From NCBI GenBank assembly GCA_002696885.1, contig NZSO01000050.1:1-6435 (forward strand): a stretch of 6,435 bases of DNA. The letters run 5' to 3'. The DNA is from Verrucomicrobiales bacterium. Its GTDB lineage: Bacteria > Verrucomicrobiota > Verrucomicrobiia > Verrucomicrobiales > DEV007. The notes under the pieces were generated by a model that was not told the DNA's origin, made no database searches, and saw only the letters and a list, made by a program, of their open reading frames with translations. Shown in pieces: positions 1 through 5,747 of this stretch. Numbering within the stretch: position 1 is the stretch's first letter; every line of letters begins with the position of its first letter. Position numbers and translations under genes: made by a program.

Positions 1-3000
1 TTATTAAGTCAACATGGAGGCGCTATACTTTTCTTTCTCATATTATCTTTGATAATATATGTATGGTTTATTCATTGGCCTTTGGTGAATTGGTTTAAAA
101 ATCTCATCTCACGATTTATGGAGTGGAAAGATGCAGCAGCAAAGGCCAAAGCTATTAAAAAGAAAGTTACTAAGAAAAAGGTAGCTTCAGAGGGGACTCT
201 TTCTGGATTGATTGCGGTAAGCACTTTTCTTGCGATCTCCTCACATTCTGAAATTACATTTGCTGAGCATCACAACGATACGATGAGTGCTAACCAAATT
301 GTTCAAAAAATTGATATTAACAATGGGCGACTCTATGGATCGCTCAAGTTGTCGGCAAAAGGCATCACTGATGACACTATAGTGCTTTTAAATGCTCCTG
401 CCATTCTAACTAGCTTTGAAGGCAATGGAGTACGATTAAGCAAGCAAACTCATGGCGATACATTTAGATATGTAATTATTCTCGAAAGAAATGGTTTTGT
501 GGAGTGTGAGTGTAAATATGAGTTGGCAGTGAAGGATAATCTTAGTGAATTCCAATTGCCGACTTCATCGTCTGCTGTTCATGATCTTGAGATAAGATAT
601 GACCAAAGTGGCTGGGAGTTTAATTCCACAGCCTCGGTGAGAACAATTGGCATAGAAAATCTCAAAGAAACGGAATCAGGAGTACAAATGACTCTAGGTT
701 TGGAGGGATCAGGAGCCATTATCAAACTTAGTCCGCTGACTAGAGACACCTCGGTAGAATCGGCAGAGTTCAATGCTGAGGTATCAAATTTATTTCTGCC
801 AGGGCCAGGCTTGGTCGATGGTTATCATCAGGTTACGGTAAGGCCATCAAGGGGTGAAATACGTCTAATGCAGTTTAAAATTCCTCAAGGCTTCACCGTT
901 AGTGGTGTGAAAAGCCAAAATATCAATAGCTGGCGATTTGATCCTGACAACCTTTCTCTCAAAGTAGAGTTCAGCCCCTCTGAGAAAAAACAATTTAATT
1001 TAGATATTTCCACTCAGATGGATAGTGGTGCACTCCCATCACAAATCACTTTGTCACCTATATCAGTGAATAATGCAAAAAGACAATTTGGAATGTTAGG
1101 AATAGGTTTTGGCCAAGACTCTCAACCTGGCAATATAACCGTGAATCAAATGTCAAAGGTCAACACTGATGATTTCGACCTATCATTAGTCAATTCCAAC
1201 AATAATGAAGAAGTTAAGAAAAGAAGTTTTGTTTTGCATCAGGCCTATCGTTATCAAGGGCAAGGAGGAGCGCTAACTGCATCTGTGTTGCCCGTTTCAC
1301 CCGAAGTCAGAGTCCAGTCAAATCAAACCTTATCCATCGGAAGTGAACGAATTGTTTTGGCTCTTGATTTAAATGTTAACATCACCAGAACTGGGTTATT
1401 CAAGCTGAGCTTCATCATTCCAGAAGGTTTAGAAATCGAATCGGCTAGTGGCCCATCTCTTAGTCATTGGACGGAATCAACAGATAATGAAATCAGAGTC
1501 ATTACATTGCATCTTAATGGAAGAACGCTTGGATCTCAGGGCTTTTCAATCTCTGTCGCTGGCGCTACACCTGGCTCGATAACGGACTGGAAAGTTCCTA
1601 GAATTTCATTGAGAGAGGCAACTCGTGAAAACGGACAACTTCTCATTGTTCCTGAACAAGGAATTAGAATTCAGACTTTGAATAGGAATCATGTTCAACC
1701 TAAAGATGCGAGATCGATCTCAGGCAACAGACCAGGCACTTTAGCCTTTGGTCTTCTGCAATCTGATTGGGACTTATCAATCGGCATTGAGTCTTTGGAA
1801 CCATGGGTAACTTCACAAGTCCTGCATGAGGTAACTCTGAGAGAGGGAATCACTAAAACAAGACTTACGATTGATTACCGAGTTGAAAATGCAGCCGTTA
1901 AATCCTTCAAAATACGCCTACCTGATGTAGAAAAAGAATTTGAGAAAACCGTTCGCGCATCAGGCTCGGCGGTTGCTGATATTGTTAAGGTTGAACGAAA
2001 TAACTCCGAAGGATTATGGGAAATTCAGTTTAAAAGGAGAATATTAGGAAATTCAAAGGTTGAGATTAATTATCAGAAAACTGGTGATCGTGAAAATAAC
2101 CTCGAAAAAATAACCACTGCAAAATTGGAAAACGTAGGACAATCCTCTTATTGGGTTGCCGTAAGAATGTCAGGGCATTTTGAATTGACCGCTAATGGTG
2201 CTGACAGAGGATGGAATCAAATTGATTGGTCAAGTGTTCCCAGAAAATTGCTAGATCCACGAGACCGTAGTGTTGCTGCTCTCACTTATAGGGCGGTTGA
2301 ACCTGATCAACCTCTTTCTGTAAAAGTTCAGAGGCATGCAGTTGCTGAATCTTTAAACCTCAGGGTCAGTAGTGGAGCATTCAAAACAATTTTTTCCACC
2401 AATGGGACTTCAATTACCGAATCCGAGATGCAAATTGAGCTCGTTGAAAAAAGTACAATGAGAGTACAACTTCCAGAAAAGGCAGAACTTGTGAATACTT
2501 TTGTCAATGGGCAAAGTGCTGCCATTGTCAAAGAAAAGGATTCTTACCTGTTTTACGTTTACCCTAAAGAAGACAGCGCGTCAGCTACGGTTTCATTGGT
2601 TTGGTTTATGAATTCAGACAAAGTCTCCAAAAAATTCACCCTTGAAGGGCCAAAGTTAAATGTTCCATTACAAAACATTCAATGGAAGGTCGTTCTACCT
2701 GCAGGATATGAACTTATTGATGAAGAGGGCACACTCGACTTACTAGAGGGCTCATCCATTTATGGGCAGGGTAACCGCATATCTCTCAAAGGTATAAGTA
2801 GCTATAGAGATACTTATTCAGCAAAGAATAGCGCAAGAGCAAACGATGCGTCGATTGATTTTCAAAATGCTAATAAATGGAAAGAACAAGGTGACCAGGC
2901 TAAAGCTCGAAGTGCCTTTCAAAGACTTTCCAAAATCAAAGGCCTTGATGAAGCAGCCAATGAAGACGCGAGAGTTCAGCTCAGAAAGCTTCAAACAGAA

Positions 3001-3456
3001 CAAGCTGTGGTCGGCCTTAACACACGTAGACAACGCTTTTACCTAGACAACAGAGTGGAAGATCCAGTATTCAACAAAAATGAGCTCTTGGAACAAGCCG
3101 CTGATGTCAACCCTCTACTACAAGGAGACATTAATTATAAGCCTGATCAGGTTGATGATTTACTTCAAGGAAACACCAAAGAAGAGAATGATGCTCTCCA
3201 AAAAATTGCTTCTCGAATCGTCGGGCAACAAATTGCTGCAGAGCCAGCTCTTCAAGCATTGGATGTAACGCTTCTAGAACAAGGAAACGTGCTTACTTTT
3301 AAGCGAAGCGTACAAGTAGACGGTGATGACCCTTTGGAAATCACACTAAGCATCACCAAAGAAAACAGAGTAAATTGGATTTACTCTATAATCCTGCTTT
3401 TGATAATCGCTCTATCAGCAAAATTTTATAGAGCTCATAAATTTGTCAAAAGCTAG
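1..3456 (+). CDS. Giant membrane-anchored protein with repeated periplasmic beta modules, function unknown (5' end outside window)
   Basis: The frame is open from base 1 to the TAG at 3454-3456, so the start lies upstream. The TTG at 49 and ATG at 118 are in frame, but an in-frame hydrophobic helix (about 16-75) precedes or spans them, so neither is likely the true start. Residue numbers here count from the TTG at 49. A Lys/Ala-rich loop (about residues 25-47) and a second hydrophobic stretch (49-64, ending near TFA-E at 70-73) follow. Next come about 1000 beta-rich residues with recurring 'hydrophobic-P-x-G' modules at P279, P458, P884 and looser copies at P625, P809. A charged helical stretch (about 932-1000) resembles a TPR, and a final helix (1110-1124) is followed by a basic tail. 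By the positive-inside rule the bulk is periplasmic. The only cysteines are C153 and C155. No catalytic motif is recognisable. It resembles uncharacterised PVC-phylum proteins (from memory); a surface, envelope or scaffold role is only a guess. Confidence 0.85.
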   Translation, partial: LLSQHGGAILFFLILSLIIYVWFIHWPLVNWFKNLISRFMEWKDAAAKAKAIKKKVTKKKVASEGTLSGLIAVSTFLAISSHSEITFAEHHNDTMSANQIVQKIDINNGRLYGSLKLSAKGITDDTIVLLNAPAILTSFEGNGVRLSKQTHGDTFRYVIILERNGFVECECKYELAVKDNLSEFQLPTSSSAVHDLEIRYDQSGWEFNSTASVRTIGIENLKETESGVQMTLGLEGSGAIIKLSPLTRDTSVESAEFNAEVSNLFLPGPGLVDGYHQVTVRPSRGEIRLMQFKIPQGFTVSGVKSQNINSWRFDPDNLSLKVEFSPSEKKQFNLDISTQMDSGALPSQITLSPISVNNAKRQFGMLGIGFGQDSQPGNITVNQMSKVNTDDFDLSLVNSNNNEEVKKRSFVLHQAYRYQGQGGALTASVLPVSPEVRVQSNQTLSIGSERIVLALDLNVNITRTGLFKLSFIIPEGLEIESASGPSLSHWTESTDNEIRVITLHLNGRTLGSQGFSISVAGATPGSITDWKVPRISLREATRENGQLLIVPEQGIRIQTLNRNHVQPKDARSISGNRPGTLAFGLLQSDWDLSIGIESLEPWVTSQVLHEVTLREGITKTRLTIDYRVENAAVKSFKIRLPDVEKEFEKTVRASGSAVADIVKVERNNSEGLWEIQFKRRILGNSKVEINYQKTGDRENNLEKITTAKLENVGQSSYWVAVRMSGHFELTANGADRGWNQIDWSSVPRKLLDPRDRSVAALTYRAVEPDQPLSVKVQRHAVAESLNLRVSSGAFKTIFSTNGTSITESEMQIELVEKSTMRVQLPEKAELVNTFVNGQSAAIVKEKDSYLFYVYPKEDSASATVSLVWFMNSDKVSKKFTLEGPKLNVPLQNIQWKVVLPAGYELIDEEGTLDLLEGSSIYGQGNRISLKGISSYRDTYSAKNSARANDASIDFQNANKWKEQGDQAKARSAFQRLSKIKGLDEAANEDARVQLRKLQTEQAVVGLNTRRQRFYLDNRVEDPVFNKNELLEQAADVNPLLQGDINYKPDQVDDLLQGNTKEENDALQKIASRIVGQQIAAEPALQALDVTLLEQGNVLTFKRSVQVDGDDPLEITLSITKENRVNWIYSIILLLIIALSAKFYRAHKFVKS

Positions 3457-3471
3457 AATATAATTCGTTCT

Positions 3472-3936
3472 CTAAAAAGGGATATCGTCGTCTTCCGCAT
3501 CAAATTGTGCTCCATCGTTGGGTGCACTACTTTGATTGCTGGATTGATTGAAACTTGAATCAGAACTCGGCCCAGAATTACCAGCATTGGAACCGCCACC
3601 ATCTCGACTACCTAGTAATTGCATACTTTCTCCAACCACCTTCAGTTTTGTTCTTTTTTGGCCAGTATTCTTATCGTCCCAACTGTCCATTTGCAATCGA
3701 CCCTCAATATATACCGGACGACCTTTTTTAAGATATTCACCCGCCACTTCAGCCTGCCTCCCCCACAAAGTTACATCAACAAAAGTTGTTTCCTCTCGCC
3801 TATCACCTCCATCTGAAGAGTAGTAACGATTCATCGCCATACCGATGTCAGCAACAGCGGTTCCCTTTGGCGTATATCTTACCTCTGGGTCTCGAGTACA
3901 ATTTCCTATTAGAATAACTTTATTTACAGATGCCAT
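3472..3936 (-). CDS. ssb: Single-stranded DNA-binding protein SSB
   Basis: This protein binds and protects single-stranded DNA during replication, repair and recombination, and recruits partner enzymes through its C-terminal tip. The 154-residue length is typical of bacterial SSB. The OB fold spans about residues 1-108: it opens with MASVNKVILIGN, continues through RDPEVRYTPKGTAVA (15-29), TTFVDVTLWGRQAE (50-63) and YLKKGRPVYIEGRL (68-81), and closes with KVVGESMQLL (99-108). A flexible linker rich in Gly, Ser, Asn and Gln follows (about 110-145). The acidic tip ends in DDDIPF, the conserved partner-binding peptide. The ATG at 3934-3936 matches the family N-terminus exactly, although no Shine-Dalgarno motif precedes it. 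It is the last gene of the minus-strand cluster, 110 bases after rpsF, and converges on the giant plus-strand gene 15 bases away. It may have its own promoter in the upstream gap. Confidence 0.98.
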   Translation of the reverse strand: MASVNKVILIGNCTRDPEVRYTPKGTAVADIGMAMNRYYSSDGGDRREETTFVDVTLWGRQAEVAGEYLKKGRPVYIEGRLQMDSWDDKNTGQKRTKLKVVGESMQLLGSRDGGGSNAGNSGPSSDSSFNQSSNQSSAPNDGAQFDAEDDDIPF

Positions 3937-3967
3937 AATTATTGTGTAAGTGAAATATCGATGACTA

Positions 3968-4035
3968 TTTTCTAAAACAAGATCATAGCTAGCACTATTA
4001 TTTAATGCAATAAAGATGAAGTCTGTTTTAGAAAA
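3968..4035. repeat. 12-bp perfect inverted repeat in the rpsF-ssb gap
   Basis: The left arm TTTTCTAAAACA (3968-3979) and right arm TGTTTTAGAAAA (4024-4035) are perfect reverse complements separated by 44 bases. The arms are AT-rich (3 G/C pairs in 12), so the RNA stem would be weak and the spacing is long. The repeat flanks the candidate ssb promoter, which fits an operator pair bound by a regulator or a structure in read-through mRNA. A competing local hairpin can form at 4021-4039 (GTCT/AGAC plus TTT/AAA with one bulge). The repeat itself is seen directly; any role is inference, and chance in AT-rich sequence is possible. Confidence 0.6.
3982..4010 (-). promoter_or_regulatory. Candidate sigma70-type promoter for ssb
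   Basis: Reading the minus strand, TTGCAT (4005-4010, first three bases of the -35 consensus match) is followed after exactly 17 bases by TATGAT (3982-3987, five of six matches to TATAAT). Transcription would begin near 3975, giving an ssb leader of about 40 bases and starting inside the left arm of the surrounding inverted repeat. This would let ssb be expressed separately from the upstream ribosomal genes. The -10 and spacing are good and the -35 is weak; AT-rich DNA often contains such matches by chance. Confidence 0.4.
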
Positions 4036-4046
4036 AGACCAGCTAA

Positions 4047-4331
4047 TTAACGGACCTGATAATGCTGTATATGAACCGCCGAATTTAGCTTAAGTCTTGT
4101 CTTTATCTTATCGATGACCTCAGGTTCAGCTTCAAATTGGTAATTTACATAATGACCACCTGCCAATTTACGAGCGTTATAAGCAAATTCTTTATGACCA
4201 ATCTGTTCGATTTGCTCTAAAGAACCACCCTCTTCTTCTATTTCTCTACCTATCTCCTGAACGAGTTGATCTACGTCAGCCTCTCTTCCAGTTGTATTCA
4301 GTGCAATAACACTTTCGTAATTTCTTTTCAT
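4047..4331 (-). CDS. rpsF: 30S ribosomal protein bS6
   Basis: bS6 is a small-subunit ribosomal protein of the platform, where it normally pairs with bS18 on 16S rRNA. From the ATG at 4329-4331 the product is 94 residues, the usual size. It begins MKRNYESVIALN, matching the family's 'M-x-x-YE' opening. The centre carries GHKEFAYNARKLAGGHYVNYQF, corresponding to the conserved G-x-(K/R)-x-(L/F)-AY-x-I/A-x-K...G-Y block, followed by a helix (EAEPEVIDKIKTRLKL). The end, AVHIQHYQVR, departs from the commoner 'vLR' ending. The frame is open for 32 more codons to an ATG at 4425-4427, but that stretch overlaps the 3' end of pth and reads as low-complexity His/Lys/Pro, so the internal start is chosen. 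It starts 28 bases after the pth stop and has no Shine-Dalgarno motif. Confidence 0.95.
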   Translation of the reverse strand: MKRNYESVIALNTTGREADVDQLVQEIGREIEEEGGSLEQIEQIGHKEFAYNARKLAGGHYVNYQFEAEPEVIDKIKTRLKLNSAVHIQHYQVR

Positions 4332-4359
4332 TTTTTGCGTTTTATTGGTGGGATGTGGA

Positions 4360-4992
4360 CTAATTGTCGGTTTTGGGTGAGGTTTTTTGCTGTATTGGCT
4401 TATTTTTTGATGCTTTTGGTGAAGCATTAAATTTAGTCATAGCAGCAGCGAGGCCCTCTTCGGCAATATAACCGATAGCTAATACCGCTTGTTTTATGGA
4501 TTTTTCAAGTGCTGATCGCTCTTCTGAGCAAAATTTTCCCAAAACATGGCCTATTCCATCGTTAAATCCCCTACCAATGCCTAATCTTAAGCGGGTAAAC
4601 CTTTGAGTTCCAAGGTGAGAAATGATCGATTTCACCCCGTTATGGCCTCCGGCTGATCCCTCGGCCCGAATTCTTAAGCGTCCAAGATCTAAATCCATAT
4701 CATCGTAAATCACCAGAATTTCGTGGGGGTCAATCTTGTGAAAAGCCGCAATTTTACCAACAGCTTGTCCACTCTCATTCATGTAAGTCAGTGGCTTAAC
4801 GAGAATATAATCAGAAGTTTTAACCCAACTGGCTTTCCACTTTTTATCCTCGTTAAATGAAGCCGAAAGTTCAGCTGCCAATTGATCAAGGATCATGAAA
4901 CCTATGTTGTGGCGAGTATCTTGATATTTTTTTCCAGGATTACCAAGACCTACGATCAACTTTGGTAGCGAATCTTCGGCCACCGATTTCAT
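4360..4992 (-). CDS. pth: Peptidyl-tRNA hydrolase (Pth)
   Basis: Pth hydrolyses the ester bond of peptidyl-tRNAs that drop off the ribosome, recycling tRNA in the cytoplasm. The family signature is intact: GLGNPGKKYQDTRHNIGF at residues 15-32 contains the substrate-binding Asn18 and the catalytic His28 (His20 in the E. coli enzyme). LTYMNESG (68-75) holds Asn72, YDDMDLDLGRLR (96-107) the aspartate partner of the histidine, and GSAGGHNGVKSI (112-123) Asn118. At 210 residues it is slightly longer than usual because of a short N-terminal leader and a Lys/Pro/Ser/Gln-rich tail after about residue 188 (NASPKASKNKP and onward). Only the ATG at 4990-4992 was considered as start; it lies 26 bases after the rplY stop. 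The prs-rplY-pth order is conserved in many bacteria, supporting a shared transcript. Confidence 0.97.
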   Translation of the reverse strand: MKSVAEDSLPKLIVGLGNPGKKYQDTRHNIGFMILDQLAAELSASFNEDKKWKASWVKTSDYILVKPLTYMNESGQAVGKIAAFHKIDPHEILVIYDDMDLDLGRLRIRAEGSAGGHNGVKSIISHLGTQRFTRLRLGIGRGFNDGIGHVLGKFCSEERSALEKSIKQAVLAIGYIAEEGLAAAMTKFNASPKASKNKPIQQKTSPKTDN

Positions 4993-5018
4993 GACTGAAT
5001 TTGATTTTGATGGATGAA

Positions 5019-5663
5019 TTATCCTTCTGAGGACTCTTCAGATTCCTCACCTGTGTCTGCATCCTCTGCATCATCACTTCCACCTTCAGATTTAGAAGCA
5101 CGAGTTTCATTAACGATAGCAATGAGAACATCATCCTCTAGACTTGCACTAACACCTTCAGGGAAGTTTGCAGAGCCAATAGTCAAACTGTCACCGATTC
5201 CAAGGTCAGTCACATCAAATTGAAGTGTTTCAGGTAAATCTTTTGGTAAACAGTGTACTTCAATGTCGTGAAGTAATGTATCGAGTACTCCACCCTGTTT
5301 AATACCAATTGGATCACCGGTCAATTCGATAGGAACTCTTGCATGAATCTCGCTATCTTCCTGAACCGCATTGAAATCAACGTGTAGAATATCTCCAGAA
5401 ATTTTGTGGTGCTGAATATCTTGAATCAAAGCCAACTTGTTTGCTTCTTTGGCTCCTTCAATTTGTAGGTTCACCAGTATTTGCTGACTCGCACTATTTC
5501 TTAAGATATCTTTAATATTATTTGCATCAACTTGTACAGCATAACTGTCCTGAGAGGCTCCATAGACAACGCCAGGGATCTTTCCAGCCCTGCGTAATCG
5601 ACCTGACTCAGCGCTACCAATACCTTCTCTTTTTTCTGCGTTCAAATTAACTTGATCAGCCAT
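5019..5663 (-). CDS. rplY: 50S ribosomal protein bL25, long CTC/TL5 form
   Basis: bL25 binds 5S rRNA in the large ribosomal subunit. The N-terminal 5S-binding domain (about residues 5-97) shows the diagnostic LRRAGKIPGVVYG (23-35), then QDIQHHKISGDILHVDF (81-97), the 'h-x-x-xx-HvDF' signature. The second beta-rich domain of the CTC/TL5 type (about 100-187) follows, with PIELTGDPIGIKQGGVLD, HDIEVHCLPKDLPE and a DVTDLGIGDSLTI segment. The total of 214 residues fits the long form and is about twice the single-domain E. coli L25. A Ser/Glu/Asp/Gly-rich acidic tail occupies about the last 25 residues, as is common in this form. The ATG at 5661-5663 gives the expected N-terminus. A 64-base gap with a small stem-loop separates it from prs. 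Confidence 0.97.
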   Translation of the reverse strand: MADQVNLNAEKREGIGSAESGRLRRAGKIPGVVYGASQDSYAVQVDANNIKDILRNSASQQILVNLQIEGAKEANKLALIQDIQHHKISGDILHVDFNAVQEDSEIHARVPIELTGDPIGIKQGGVLDTLLHDIEVHCLPKDLPETLQFDVTDLGIGDSLTIGSANFPEGVSASLEDDVLIAIVNETRASKSEGGSDDAEDADTGEESEESSEG

Positions 5664-5696
5664 AACTTTGTGAATTTTTGGGGATTCCTATAAATT

Positions 5697-5712
5697 CCTC
5701 ATTTTAATGAGG
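5697..5712. repeat. Short stem-loop in the prs-rplY gap
   Basis: CCTCATT (5697-5703) and AATGAGG (5706-5712) form a perfect 7-bp inverted repeat around two bases, so in RNA a 6-bp stem with a 4-base loop is realistic. Neither strand has a T-run directly after it, so it does not look like an intrinsic terminator. It would sit in the mRNA between prs and rplY, or close to the 5' end of a transcript from the weak promoter just upstream. Possible roles are RNA processing or leader structure; neither is shown. Confidence 0.4.
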
Positions 5713-5718
5713 GCGGCA

Positions 5719-5747
5719 ACACTATTCCTACTTATTGGCTATGTCAA
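5719..5747 (-). promoter_or_regulatory. Weak candidate promoter for rplY overlapping the prs stop
   Basis: On the minus strand a perfect TTGACA (5742-5747) lies in the last codons of prs. Seventeen bases further is TAGTGT (5719-5724), which matches TATAAT at only three positions. Transcription would start near 5712, at the stem-loop in front of rplY. The -35 could be a chance product of the codons for F-D-I. Read-through from prs is the simpler explanation for rplY expression. Confidence 0.2.

Noticed and set aside
49..120. TTG at 49 or ATG at 118 as the start of the giant gene
   Set aside because: The frame is open to base 1 and encodes a convincing transmembrane helix across this region. 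No ribosome binding site precedes either codon, so the gene most likely starts upstream.
2846..3268. Two plus-strand frames of 62-66 codons inside the giant gene, and several minus-strand frames opposite it
   Set aside because: They overlap a continuous long coding frame, show no recognisable protein features, and have no start signals.
3421..3480. A possible bidirectional terminator at the convergent gene ends
   Set aside because: Only weak 4-5 bp AT-rich pairings (for example TAGAA with TTCTA across a bulge) are present, with no GC-rich stem.
3548..3823. A 91-codon plus-strand reading frame opposite ssb
   Set aside because: It lies entirely antisense to a well-conserved gene, has no family resemblance or ribosome binding site, and is explained as a shadow frame.
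4332..4427. A 32-codon N-terminal extension of rpsF overlapping the end of pth
   Set aside because: The extension is low-complexity His/Lys/Pro encoded by the shifted frame of the pth tail, while the internal ATG at 4329-4331 gives a standard bS6 N-terminus and length.
4410..4427. A 6-bp palindrome ATGCTT/AAGCAT in the pth tail, considered as an rpsF leader regulator
   Set aside because: It lies inside coding sequence, has no T-run for termination, and I could not match it to a known bS6-bS18 mRNA-binding motif.
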